Below are positions 35,478 to 44,013 of a stretch of 64,000 nucleotides of DNA, piece after piece. Below the pieces are notes generated by a model that saw only the letters and a program-made list of their open reading frames with translations, was not told the DNA's origin and ran no database searches. Origin of the DNA: Bacteroidota bacterium (GTDB lineage: Bacteria > Bacteroidota > Bacteroidia > Chitinophagales > Chitinophagaceae); contig JACPEA010000013.1 of assembly GCA_016183765.1 (NCBI GenBank), positions 372,001-436,000 of the forward strand, read 5' to 3'. The position numbers and the translations under genes were made by a program. Position 1 is the stretch's first letter. Every line of letters starts with the position of its first letter.

Positions 35478-38312
35478 ATGGCAACAAAGACAAAATCCCC
35501 GAAAACAGAGAAGGTGGCAGACGACGATAACGACAGTATCCTGGTTAAAGGAGCCCGTGTACATAATCTGAAGAATGTAACGGTCAGTTTTCCGCGAAAC
35601 CGGCTGATCGTGGTTACGGGTGTTTCAGGTAGCGGTAAATCATCCCTCACCATCGATACCCTGTTTGCCGAAGGCCAGCGGCGTTATGCCGAGAGCCTGA
35701 GTGCCTATGCGCGCCAGTTCATGTCGAGAATGGCCAAACCGGATGTGGATTATATCAAGGGACTTTGCCCCGCCATTGCCATTGAACAGAAAGTGATCAC
35801 CCGCACCCCCCGCAGTACGGTGGGCAGCATGACGGAGATCTATGATTACCTGCGTTTGCTGTATGCACGGGCCGGTAAAACCCTTTCTCCTATCAGCGGG
35901 AAAGAAGTGAAAAAAGATGATGTGGCTGATGTGATGCAGGCCATACAGGCATTACCGGAGGGATCGAAAGTGGTCATCATCGTTCCCTTTAAACAGCATG
36001 CCAAACGGGATATACGCGAAGAACTGAATATCCTGATGCAGAAAGGTTTTTCACGCATCTATTTCCGCGGTGCATCTGCAGAACTGGTCCGCATAGAAGA
36101 CCTGCTCGAACTGACAGACAAAGAACTGCCACAAAAACTCACGACTCACCACTCACGACTCACCACTCACGTCCTCATAGACCGCATTGTTACCAAAGCT
36201 TTCGATGAGGACGATATACACCGCTTATCCGATTCCATCGGCACGGCTTTTTACGAAGGAGAGGGCGAGATGTACGTGGAAGTGAACAATACGAAACTAC
36301 TGCACTTCAGTAATAAGTTCGAGCTGGACGGTATCGTATTTGAAGAGCCGGTTCCGAACCTGTTCTCATTCAACAACCCGTATGGCGCATGTCCCACCTG
36401 CGAAGGATTCAGCCAGGTATTGGGAATCGATGAGGACCTGGTGATACCCGACAAAAGGCTGAGTGTATACGAAAGCGCTGTGGCCGCATGGAGAGGCGAG
36501 AAACTGAGCTGGTGGAAAGAACAGTTTGTGAAGAACGCCGGCAAATTCGGTTTCCCGATACACAAACCTGTGATAGACCTCAGCAAAGACCAATACCAGC
36601 AGTTATGGAAAGGTGGACCCGGTGCCTTGGGCATCGATGATTTCTTTAAGGAAGTAGAACAGAACTTATACAAAGTGCAATACCGCGTATTGCTGAGCCG
36701 CTATCGTGGCCGTACCAACTGCCCGGATTGCCATGGCTACCGCTTGCGCAAAGAGGCTTTGTATGTGCATGTGGGCGGTAAACATATCGGCCAGTTATGC
36801 GAACTGCCGGTGAAAGACCTGAAACAATGGTTTGATACATTGAAACTGTCGCAACACGACCAGCAGGTGGCCAAAAGGATATTGATCGAGATCCACCAAC
36901 GTTTGCAGACATTGATCGATGTGGGGCTGGGATATCTTACCCTGAACCGCCTCGCCAATTCATTAAGTGGTGGCGAAAGCCAGCGCATACAGCTTACCCG
37001 TAGCCTGGGCAGTAACCTCACCAACTCATTATATATTCTGGATGAGCCCTCGATAGGTCTTCACTCCAGGGATACCGCACGTTTGATCAGTGTATTGAAA
37101 TCACTGCGCGACCTGGGCAATACGGTGGTGGTGGTGGAACACGATGAAATGATGATGCGCGAAGCAGACCATATCATCGATATGGGACCATTGGCATCGC
37201 ATTTGGGAGGTGAAGTGGTGGCTGTGGGTAATTATGAGGAACTGGTGGCAAACCCTGAAAGCCTGACCGGGAAATACCTGACCGGTGAACTCAGTATCGA
37301 CCCACCTAAACAGCTGCGTAAATGGAACCGCAGCATCACCGTTGAACATGCCAGGCAGAACAACCTGAAAGATATTACCGTTCAGTTTCCGCTCAATACA
37401 TTGTGCGTGGTGAGCGGGGTAAGCGGCAGCGGTAAGACCACACTGGTAAAACAGGTATTGGTTCCCGCCCTGCGTAAACTGAAGGGAGAGTTCTCGGAGA
37501 AAGTGGGACTGCATAAGAACCTCACGGGCGATGTGGACTATATCTCCCAGATAGAGCTGGTAGATCAGAATCCCATTGGTAAATCATCCCGCAGTAACCC
37601 CATTACCTATATCAAAGCTTATGACCCTATACGGGATTTGTTCTCGCGGCAGCCATTGTCGAAAACACGTGGTTTTCAGCCCAAACATTTTTCCTTTAAT
37701 GTAGATGGTGGCCGTTGCGACACCTGTAAGGGCGAAGGGGAGCAGATCGTTGAAATGCAGTTCCTGGCCGATGTACACCTTACCTGCGAATCCTGCGGCG
37801 GTAAACGTTTTAAAGAAGAAGTGCTGGACGTGCAATACAAAGGCAAGAATGTATTCGACGTACTGGATATGAGTGTGGATGATGCCATTGAATTCTTTGC
37901 CGATGAAAAACAGATCAGGTCAGCCATCCAGCCTTTGCAGGATGTGGGACTGGGTTATGTAAAACTGGGACAGAGCAGCGACACCCTCAGCGGTGGAGAA
38001 GCGCAGCGGGTAAAACTGGCCAGTTTCCTGGGAAAAGGTAAAAGTATCGGTCACCTGTTGTTCGTATTCGATGAACCCACCACCGGCTTACACTTCCACG
38101 ATATCAAGAAATTACTCGCATCCTTCAATGCGCTCATAGAACAGGGACATTCCCTGATCGTGATCGAACATAATACCGATGTCATCAAATGCGCCGACTG
38201 GGTCATCGACCTCGGCCCCGAAGCCGGAGATGCCGGCGGAACCCTGGTATATGCAGGCGTACCGGCAGGATTGAAGAAAGTGAAGGAAAGTTATACAGGG
38301 AAATACCTGTAG
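35478..38312 (+). CDS. uvrA: Excinuclease ABC subunit A
   Basis: 944 residues. First ATPase: Walker A GVSGSGKSS at 48-56 and signature LSGGESQRIQL; second: GVSGSGKTT and LSGGEAQRVKL. Zinc-binding Cys pairs are CPTCEGF, CPDCHGY, CDTCKGEG and CESCGGK. UvrA with UvrB recognises bulky lesions in nucleotide excision repair. Residues about 220-232 (KLTTHHSRLTTHV) are encoded by a heptad repeat that has entered the gene in frame, in the variable part between the first Walker A and the following zinc finger. I see no frameshift. Whether the protein is affected is unknown, but the rest is intact. Confidence 0.96.
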   Translation: MATKTKSPKTEKVADDDNDSILVKGARVHNLKNVTVSFPRNRLIVVTGVSGSGKSSLTIDTLFAEGQRRYAESLSAYARQFMSRMAKPDVDYIKGLCPAIAIEQKVITRTPRSTVGSMTEIYDYLRLLYARAGKTLSPISGKEVKKDDVADVMQAIQALPEGSKVVIIVPFKQHAKRDIREELNILMQKGFSRIYFRGASAELVRIEDLLELTDKELPQKLTTHHSRLTTHVLIDRIVTKAFDEDDIHRLSDSIGTAFYEGEGEMYVEVNNTKLLHFSNKFELDGIVFEEPVPNLFSFNNPYGACPTCEGFSQVLGIDEDLVIPDKRLSVYESAVAAWRGEKLSWWKEQFVKNAGKFGFPIHKPVIDLSKDQYQQLWKGGPGALGIDDFFKEVEQNLYKVQYRVLLSRYRGRTNCPDCHGYRLRKEALYVHVGGKHIGQLCELPVKDLKQWFDTLKLSQHDQQVAKRILIEIHQRLQTLIDVGLGYLTLNRLANSLSGGESQRIQLTRSLGSNLTNSLYILDEPSIGLHSRDTARLISVLKSLRDLGNTVVVVEHDEMMMREADHIIDMGPLASHLGGEVVAVGNYEELVANPESLTGKYLTGELSIDPPKQLRKWNRSITVEHARQNNLKDITVQFPLNTLCVVSGVSGSGKTTLVKQVLVPALRKLKGEFSEKVGLHKNLTGDVDYISQIELVDQNPIGKSSRSNPITYIKAYDPIRDLFSRQPLSKTRGFQPKHFSFNVDGGRCDTCKGEGEQIVEMQFLADVHLTCESCGGKRFKEEVLDVQYKGKNVFDVLDMSVDDAIEFFADEKQIRSAIQPLQDVGLGYVKLGQSSDTLSGGEAQRVKLASFLGKGKSIGHLLFVFDEPTTGLHFHDIKKLLASFNALIEQGHSLIVIEHNTDVIKCADWVIDLGPEAGDAGGTLVYAGVPAGLKKVKESYTGKYL
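36136..36173 (-). repeat. Heptad repeat inserted in frame in uvrA
   Basis: On the coding strand the units are ACTCACG, ACTCACC, ACTCACG, ACTCACC, ACTCACG. Five units minus a little encode LTTHHSR-LTTH, a 7-residue protein period that follows from the 7-base DNA period. The GTGA strand is antisense to uvrA, so no stop codon arises. Confidence 0.85.
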
Positions 38313-38730
38313 AATGATGAACAGAGGAACAAGGAATGATGAATGTTGAAGTAAGACCCACTACTCTGCGTAAACGCTGCGTTCTCTGCGGTGAAATGAA
38401 AAGGAATAATGAACAGATGAGCAAGGAATGATGAATGTTGAAGTAAGACCCACTACTCTGCGTATACGCTGCGTTCTCTGCGGCGAAAGGAAAAGGAATA
38501 ATGAACAGATGAGCAAGGAATGATGAATGTTGAAGTAAGACCCACTACTCTGCGTATACGCTGCGGCTCTGCGGTGAAAGGAAAAGGAATCATGAACAGA
38601 TGAGCAAGGAACAGACGAATGATGTGTCTAAAAACAATCGATAATTCGCCGATCGAACGGAGATGGGTAAGGAACGGAGAAACGGTCATTTCCGATCAAC
38701 ATTCCTTGCTCATCTGAGCATCTGTTCTAT
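38313..38730. repeat. 92-bp tandem repeat array with an inverted end
   Basis: The anchor GAATGTTGAAG recurs at 38341, 38433 and 38525, an exact 92-base period; the third unit has a small deletion inside. Each unit holds CTCTGCGTA, ACGCTGCG, CTCTGCGGTGAAA and GAACAGATGAGCAAGGAA. The right end (38692-38726) carries the inverse words TTCCTTGCTCATCTG and CATCTGTTC, so the whole can fold back. No gene seen. It lies between convergent uvrA and the DUF4293 gene. Confidence 0.85.
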
Positions 38731-39153
38731 CTATCGTAATCTGTCTACACTTTTTACCAGTTGCTCGTCTTTGTAAATGCCTCTGATGGCAAGGAATAAC
38801 AGGAAGGGAATGGCGATGGTGATCAGTGAGGTAAGGTCAAAGCTCCATTCGTTGGGAACGAAATTTTTGGTCTGCAGGTAATACAGCAGGATGTTCAGTA
38901 AAGCCACTGCCAGCACCCCAAAACAGATCTTGATCTGCAGTTGCCGGTTGCCAAAAAGAAAAACAGTGATCAGCGAGGCAATGCCCACACCCACCGTCAG
39001 TATCATGATCAACAATTGGCTCATGGCAGTAAAACTCTGGAACTGCTTCACATTGTCAACGAGAATATTACCGCTGAAAAACGACAACTTCAGCGAAGCA
39101 AACGCCAAGCCGGAAACCAATAACAACCAGATGGTCTGTATTCTTTGCAGCAT
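38731..39153 (-). CDS. DUF4293 family membrane protein
   Basis: 140 residues with four membrane segments. It starts MLQRIQTIWLLLV, the typical opening of DUF4293, and has an extracytoplasmic loop before SQLLIMILTVGVGIASLITVFLFGNRQLQIK. This family is found in Bacteroidota and has no known role. The stop codon is within a few bases of the inverted end of the 92-bp array. Confidence 0.85.
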   Translation of the reverse strand: MLQRIQTIWLLLVSGLAFASLKLSFFSGNILVDNVKQFQSFTAMSQLLIMILTVGVGIASLITVFLFGNRQLQIKICFGVLAVALLNILLYYLQTKNFVPNEWSFDLTSLITIAIPFLLFLAIRGIYKDEQLVKSVDRLR

Positions 39154-39194
39154 AAAGCAATTTTACAATTTCAGAAAAACCTCCACACCCCTTC

Positions 39195-39260
39195 CCTCCC
39201 TGACCTTTCTAACTATTTTAACCCTTTTAACTATTTTAACCCCTTTTAACCCCCTTTAAC
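39195..39260. repeat. One-armed TTTAACC-word repeat
   Basis: Words TTTTAACCC, TTTTAACTA and TTTTAACCC are repeated just beyond, and touching, the end of glyA. It is the same family as 17983-18074 but here I see no inverse arm. Confidence 0.7.
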
Positions 39261-40536
39261 CCAATTCCGGATACAACACAAACTGCTCCATAAATGCATT
39301 GACCTCCTTCTTCACACTGTTCAGAATAGCAGTGTCATCAGCATTCATCAGTACTTTGTCAATGGCATCCACTACAAATGGCATATGCTCCTCTTTCATG
39401 CCACGGGTAGTGATGGCTGGAACACCCAGTCGGATACCGGAAGTTACGAAAGCGCTTTTATCGTCATAAGGAACCATATTCTTGTTGGCGGTGATATCGG
39501 CCAGTACCAGTGCCTGTTCGGCTTTTTTACCGCTGATATTCTTGTTGCGGAGGTCTATCAGCACCAGGTGGTTATCGGTACCGCCGCTGATGATCTGGTA
39601 TTCTTTGGCCACCAGCGCTTTGGCCAGTGCCTGAGAGTTCTTAACTACCTGGTTGGCATAATCGGTGAATTCATCGCTCAGGATCTCGCCAAAAGCGATG
39701 GCTTTAGCGGCTATCACGTGCTCCAGCGGTCCGCCCTGTATGCCGGGGAATACGGCCATGTCCAGCAGGTTGCTCATCATGCGGATATTTCCTTTCACAT
39801 CTTTCAGGCCAAACGGGTTCTCAAAATCTTTGCGCATCATGATGATACCACCACGGGGTCCGCGTAAGGTCTTGTGTGTGGTGGAAGTAACAAAATGACA
39901 ATGATCGAAAGGATCATTCAGTAATTTTTTGGCAATCAGTCCTGCAGGATGTGCAATATCCGCCATCACCAGCGCGCCCACTTCATCGGCCACTTTGCGG
40001 ATGCGGGCATAGTCCCAGTCGCGGCTATAGGCGCTGGCGCCGCAGATGATCATTTTGGGTTTCACTTCGCGGGCTTTGGCTTCCAGCATGTCATAATCCA
40101 CCAGGCCTCCTTCGCGGGTCACACCGTAGAAATGGGGTTTGTATAATTTACCGCTGTAGTTAACGGCAGAGCCATGGGTAAGGTGGCCACCCATGCTCAG
40201 GTCGAGACCCAGTATGGGATCGCCCGGTTGTAATACAGCTAGGGCTACGGCAGCATTGGCCTGGGCTCCGCTATGGGGCTGAACGTTGGCATATTCAATG
40301 TTGAAGATCTGCTTCAGGCGGTCGATGGCCAGCTGTTCGGTCTGGTCAACAATTTCGCAACCGGCATAGTAGCGGCGACCGGGATAGCCTTCTGCGTATT
40401 TGTTGGTCATTACATTACCCATGGCCTGCATTACCTGTAAACTGGTAAAATTTTCAGAAGCGATCAGCTCAATTCCATGACGTTGTCTTTCCAGTTCCTG
40501 TTTAATGAGGTCGAAGACCAGGGTATCTCTTTGCAT
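39256..40536 (-). CDS. glyA: Serine hydroxymethyltransferase
   Basis: 426 residues. The PLP lysine is about residue 222, in [27 protein letters not shown] near 20-32, [13 protein letters not shown] near 46-58 and [10 protein letters not shown] confirm the family. The enzyme converts serine and tetrahydrofolate to glycine and methylene-tetrahydrofolate in the cytoplasm, feeding purine and thymidylate synthesis. A match to the Bacteroidota -7 consensus lies 15 bases upstream of the ATG, implying a short leader. Confidence 0.97.
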   Translation of the reverse strand: MQRDTLVFDLIKQELERQRHGIELIASENFTSLQVMQAMGNVMTNKYAEGYPGRRYYAGCEIVDQTEQLAIDRLKQIFNIEYANVQPHSGAQANAAVALAVLQPGDPILGLDLSMGGHLTHGSAVNYSGKLYKPHFYGVTREGGLVDYDMLEAKAREVKPKMIICGASAYSRDWDYARIRKVADEVGALVMADIAHPAGLIAKKLLNDPFDHCHFVTSTTHKTLRGPRGGIIMMRKDFENPFGLKDVKGNIRMMSNLLDMAVFPGIQGGPLEHVIAAKAIAFGEILSDEFTDYANQVVKNSQALAKALVAKEYQIISGGTDNHLVLIDLRNKNISGKKAEQALVLADITANKNMVPYDDKSAFVTSGIRLGVPAITTRGMKEEHMPFVVDAIDKVLMNADDTAILNSVKKEVNAFMEQFVLYPELG

Positions 40537-40551
40537 TGTATAAAATTTGCC

Positions 40552-40560
40552 GCAAAGATA
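40552..40560 (-). promoter_or_regulatory. -7 box of glyA (TATCTTTGC)
   Basis: On the reverse strand TATCTTTGC matches TAnnTTTGC exactly, 15 bases before the ATG. No clear -33 TTTG at the usual distance. Confidence 0.5.
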
Positions 40561-40705
40561 AGCCCTGTCAATAAGCTATTCGCCCGCTACAGGTATTTTG
40601 TCGGAAATGGGGGATAACAGGTAAATAAAAACCGTCACAGCAGTATCACTACAGGGGTAAACAGCTTAAAAATCACTGTAAATCAGCCCTTATTATCCCC
40701 AAAAC

Positions 40706-40735
40706 TTGCCCTATTCTCATATTTTCCTAATTTCG
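40706..40735 (+). promoter_or_regulatory. Candidate promoter of the nucleotidyltransferase gene
   Basis: TTG at 40706-40708 and TAATTTCG at 40728-40735 with a 19-base spacer resemble the -33/-7 pair with one change in the -7. The ATG is at 40810, so the leader would be about 70 bases. Confidence 0.4.
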
Positions 40736-40809
40736 GCGCCTGATTTTGTGTTGGATGAACAGGCAGGTAAAGTGAGACTGGCCAGCACATCGTATCTTAA
40801 ACAACCCCA

Positions 40810-41802
40810 ATGAAAGCGATCATCCCCGTTGCTGGCGCCGGAACCAAATTACGTCCCCATACCTATACCCAACCCAAGGCCCTGATCCCCATTGCAGGAA
40901 AAACCATCCTGAGTTTTATTGTGGATCAGTTGCGAGAAGCGGGTATCAACGAATTCATCTTTATTGTAGGTTACCTGGGCGAGAAGATCCAGGATTATGT
41001 AAAACAGACCTATCCCGACCTCACCACCCATTTTGTGTACCAGAACGAACGCCAGGGTACCGGACATGCCATTGAACTTACCCGAAATATTGTAGGTGAT
41101 GATGAAGTATTCGTAGCGCTGGGCGATACCATTTGCGAATACGATGTAAAAGAAGTGGTGAATTGTCCATACAGTATGCTGGGCATTAAAAAAGTAGATG
41201 ATCCCCGCAATTTTGGCGTGGCTTCGGTGGATGAGGAAGGTTTTATTGAGCAGGTGGTTGAAAAACCCGCCATTCCCAAAAGCAATATGGCGCTGGTAGG
41301 ATTGTACAAGATCAAGGAAACCCATTTCCTGTTCGAGTGTCTGCACCACCTGTTTACCCAGGATATCAAAACTTTTGGCGAGTACAACCTGACCGATGCG
41401 CTGGATTGTATGATCAAAAGAGGCGCCAGGTTCAAATCGTTTAAAGTAAAGAACTGGTTCGACTGCGGTAAAAAAGAAACCCTGCTCGAAAGTAATGCCA
41501 CCCTGCTAAAGAAGTTCGGCGGTAATACGACCGACGGGCATGCGTACAAAGAAACCATCATCATACCACCGGTGAGCATAGCGCCGGGCTGCGATATCTC
41601 CAACTCCATCATTGGCCCGCATGTGGCCATCGGAACCAATACTTGCATCAGGAACTCGATCGTGCGCGACAGCATCATCGGTTCTTACACCAATCTCGAT
41701 GAAGTGGTACTCGACAATTCCCTCATTGGCAGCGATGCCTCTGTAAAAGGCCTGAGCCGCAGCCTGAATATCGGCGACAATACGGAGATAGACTTCGGGT
41801 AG
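40810..41802 (+). CDS. Sugar-1-phosphate nucleotidyltransferase with beta-helix tail
   Basis: 330 residues. The nucleotide-binding opening is PVAGAGTKLRPHTYTQPKALIPIAGK at about residues 6-31; the acidic residue in VALGDTICE follows. The C-terminal third has hexapeptide-like turns (SIAPGCDISNSIIGPHVAIGTNTCIRNSIV) that form a left-handed beta helix. Related enzymes make NDP-glucose or similar activated sugars; base and sugar cannot be told. It stands alone, with no polysaccharide genes nearby. Confidence 0.88.
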   Translation: MKAIIPVAGAGTKLRPHTYTQPKALIPIAGKTILSFIVDQLREAGINEFIFIVGYLGEKIQDYVKQTYPDLTTHFVYQNERQGTGHAIELTRNIVGDDEVFVALGDTICEYDVKEVVNCPYSMLGIKKVDDPRNFGVASVDEEGFIEQVVEKPAIPKSNMALVGLYKIKETHFLFECLHHLFTQDIKTFGEYNLTDALDCMIKRGARFKSFKVKNWFDCGKKETLLESNATLLKKFGGNTTDGHAYKETIIIPPVSIAPGCDISNSIIGPHVAIGTNTCIRNSIVRDSIIGSYTNLDEVVLDNSLIGSDASVKGLSRSLNIGDNTEIDFG

Positions 41803-41947
41803 TAATTTGAGAATTGGGGAATTTGAAAGTTTGAGAATGGTTTTAGGCGCCGCTCAAGCGGGTATCACTGACTTCATGGACGCACTTTAATTTGAGAATT
41901 AGAGAATTTGAAAATTTGAGAATGAGTTTTGGATTGATTGCTTAATC

Positions 41948-42007
41948 GGATAATGCCTGACTTTATATCAGCGTATCAAGCGCGCAGACATTACCATCTT
42001 CAAATTC
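41948..42007 (+). repeat. Imperfect 60-bp direct repeat, copy A
   Basis: GGATAAT, CTGACTTTATA, CAGCGTATCAAGCG and TTCAAATTC match the same blocks at 42299-42360 in the same order, with scattered changes. In each copy an AATTTTCAAATT word stretch follows. Confidence 0.65.
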
Positions 42008-42038
42008 ACAAATTTTCAAATTTTCAAATTTTTCGAAG

Positions 42039-42085
42039 CAGTCGCTCGGCTCCGCCGAGTGACGACTATTGCCAGGCTTCCAGCC
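42039..42085 (-). repeat. 47-bp double-hairpin repeat, copy 2
   Basis: The reverse complement matches 20371-20417 at 44 of 47 positions. The two GGA-loop hairpins are kept without change. It directly abuts an AATTTTCAAATT word stretch. Confidence 0.85.
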
Positions 42086-42298
42086 GGAAAGTTTTAAAGC
42101 TACCATATCCGTAACCCTCAAGATAAACACATCTAAATTTTTCTTATTCTTGAAACGCATATCCAGTGGGAATCTCCAAGAAATGTTTTTTATGGTGTAT
42201 CAAGCACGATGTGTTTCAACCAATAATCTATGGTTAAACAGTAAAAAAATGTTTGAAAACTCTGGATGTGTTTGCCCTGTTCGGAAAAGCTGCACAAT

Positions 42299-42360
42299 TG
42301 GATAATCACTAACTTTATACCAGCATATTAAGCGTGTATGATTACACGTTTTCAAATTTT
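42299..42360 (+). repeat. Imperfect 60-bp direct repeat, copy B
   Basis: GGATAAT, CTAACTTTATA, CAGCATATTAAGCG and the following TTTTCAAATTT repeat the order seen at 41948-42007. It ends just before the nitronate monooxygenase start. Confidence 0.65.
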
Positions 42361-42385
42361 CAAATTCACCAATTCTCAAATTCCC

Positions 42386-43333
42386 ATGTCTTCTCCTATT
42401 ACCCAATTGTTCCATATTCAATACCCCATTATCCAGGCAGGTATGATCTGGGCCAGTGGCTGGAAGCTGGCCAGTGCGGTGAGTAATGCAGGTGGCCTGG
42501 GACTGATCGGTGCGGGCAGCATGTACCCACCGGTACTGCGCGAACATATCAAACAGTGTAAGGCGGCCACGGATAAACCTTTTGGGGTGAATATCCCGCT
42601 GATGTATCCCGATATCAAAGAGCTCATCGATATCATCGTGGAAGAGAAAGTGCCGGTGGTGTTCACCAGTGCCGGTAATCCCAAGACCTGGACAGGTTAC
42701 CTGAAAGAAAAAGGCATTACCGTAGTGCATGTGGTCAGCAGCAGCAAGTTTGCCAAAAAAGCGCAGGAAGCAGGTTGCGATGCTGTAGTGGCCGAAGGTT
42801 TTGAAGCGGGTGGGCATAACGGAAGAGAAGAGACCACTACCCTGGTATTGATCCCCGTGGTGCGCGAAGCGGTCAACATACCGGTGATCGCCGCAGGAGG
42901 TATTGCCACAGGCAGACAGATGCTGGCGGCAATGGTGCTGGGTGCGGATGGCGTGCAGATCGGTAGCCGGTTCATCTGTACACCGGAAGCCTCCTCACAT
43001 ATTGCTTTTAAAGAAGCGGTGATAAAAGCGGAAGAAGGTGATACCCAGCTGAGCCTGAAAAAACTGATGCCGGTACGTTTGCTCAAGAACCGTTTTTTTG
43101 AGGAAGTGAAAGCAGCGGAATTACGCGGTGCATCCGAAGAAGAATTACAACATATCCTCGGTCGTGCCCGCGCCAAACGTGGCATGTTCGAAGGTGACCT
43201 GGAAGAAGGTGAACTGGAAGTGGGCCAGGTAAGTGCATTGATCAAAAATATCAAACCCGCAGGAGAAGTGGTGAAAGAGATCTGGGATGAATATGTGGAA
43301 GCTGTGGAGCTGCTGAAGAAGCGTGGGGCGTGA
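42386..43333 (+). CDS. Nitronate monooxygenase (2-nitropropane dioxygenase family)
   Basis: 315 residues from ATG 42386, giving MSSPITQLFHIQYPIIQAGM. The frame stays open upstream to 42338 only because it runs through AATTTTCAAATT repeats, so that start is rejected. The TIM barrel has the FMN-binding EAGGHNGREE, VIAAGGIATGRQM and GADGVQIGSRF. The His in GGHNG is the usual catalytic residue. The enzyme oxidises alkyl nitronates; some relatives act as enoyl reductases instead. Its TGA stop is the first TGA of a heptad repeat. Confidence 0.88.
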   Translation: MSSPITQLFHIQYPIIQAGMIWASGWKLASAVSNAGGLGLIGAGSMYPPVLREHIKQCKAATDKPFGVNIPLMYPDIKELIDIIVEEKVPVVFTSAGNPKTWTGYLKEKGITVVHVVSSSKFAKKAQEAGCDAVVAEGFEAGGHNGREETTTLVLIPVVREAVNIPVIAAGGIATGRQMLAAMVLGADGVQIGSRFICTPEASSHIAFKEAVIKAEEGDTQLSLKKLMPVRLLKNRFFEEVKAAELRGASEEELQHILGRARAKRGMFEGDLEEGELEVGQVSALIKNIKPAGEVVKEIWDEYVEAVELLKKRGA

Positions 43334-43490
43334 AACGTGAGTGGTGAATTGTGAATTGTGAGTGGTCAGTGGTGAGTAGGGAGTTGTGAATGGTGAATAG
43401 TCAATGGGCAATATTGGTTCATTCACCATTCACAATTGCCCATTACCTCCCCACTGACCACTCACGATTCACGCCCCCCACTCACGCTTT
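43331..43490. repeat. Heptad repeat hairpin downstream of the nitronate monooxygenase
   Basis: The left arm, from the stop codon to about 43415, has GTGAGTG, GTGAATT, GTGAATT, GTGAGTG, GTCAGTG, GTGAGTA and so on. The right arm, about 43422-43490, has TCACCAT, TCACAAT and ACTGACCACTCACGA. The island with AT-rich genes begins right after it. Confidence 0.85.
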
Positions 43491-44013
43491 ACGATTAATC
43501 CGACTCCCCGACGGAGCGTCTGGTTATCCATAATCCTAATGTAGCCCGGTGTTTTGTCCTTTTTGTGACCGTTCTTCGCTGTGTAGTTTACCCGGTATCT
43601 TATCAAAAATCTTTGCTTCCACGCACTTCCTGCAATAATGATACACAACTGCCACTTAAGGAGTTCCTAATTAAATATTAGCCAAAGTGAGCGGCATGAC
43701 CATTTTGCAATTCAGTAACAAATTCATAACGACAGACCCATTGGACGGATGAGGTATGCTTTGAAATAAGAAGCTAACGCTGTACATTTATCGTGTAAAA
43801 TATTATAGCGTTTTAGCTATTTCTTGCTTTTCAAACTTTGGTCAGTTTACAAAAGGGACAAGAAACAGTGGTAAGAACGCTCACGTTCCGGCGTGGGCAA
43901 CCTAGTGTCATTGTCCCAAAGGTTTGACCAAAGACCTGAAAAGCTGTGGCTAATAGTGTCCCACGCTTTTTTTATCACATGCCCGCCGGGACGAAAGGCA
44001 ACTACGTATTTTT
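43491..44013. other. AT-rich intergenic stretch with two adjacent hairpins
   Basis: About 520 bases with no supported gene. The right half holds a hairpin at about 43761-43825 (AGCTAACGCT against AGCGTTTTAGCT) and a larger three-step stem at 43826-43944, listed separately. The rest shows no motif that I recognise. Confidence 0.5.
43826..43944. ncRNA. Candidate structured RNA or element: three-step 119-nt stem
   Basis: Three nested perfect stems pair in order: GCTTTTCA with TGAAAAGC (8 bp), CTTTGGTCA with TGACCAAAG (9 bp) and GGGACAA with TTGTCCC (7 bp). The apical loop is 49 bases and contains a smaller ACG/CGT hairpin. No known RNA family is recognised. It could be a small RNA, a leader, or the end of a mobile element. 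It is 69 bases before a small AT-rich gene. Confidence 0.4.

Larger units (their letters stand above)
41803..42385. other. 583-bp gene-free stretch filled with repeats
   Basis: It holds AATTTGAG-type word repeats (41810-41930, with inverse arms AATTTTCAAATT at 41999-42033 and 42346-42384), the second copy of the 47-bp double-hairpin repeat (42039-42085), and two imperfect copies of a segment of about 60 bases starting GGATAAT (41948 and 42299). Open frames here are short and made of repeat. No gene is supported. Confidence 0.7.

Noticed and set aside
42338..42385. Upstream start of the nitronate monooxygenase (MITRFQIFKF...)
   Set aside because: These codons are AATTTTCAAATT word repeats; the family N-terminus begins at 42386.
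43145..43429. Minus-strand open frame rich in LTTHNSQFTTH-type peptide
   Set aside because: This peptide is what the heptad repeat gives on its stop-free strand; it overlaps the nitronate monooxygenase gene.
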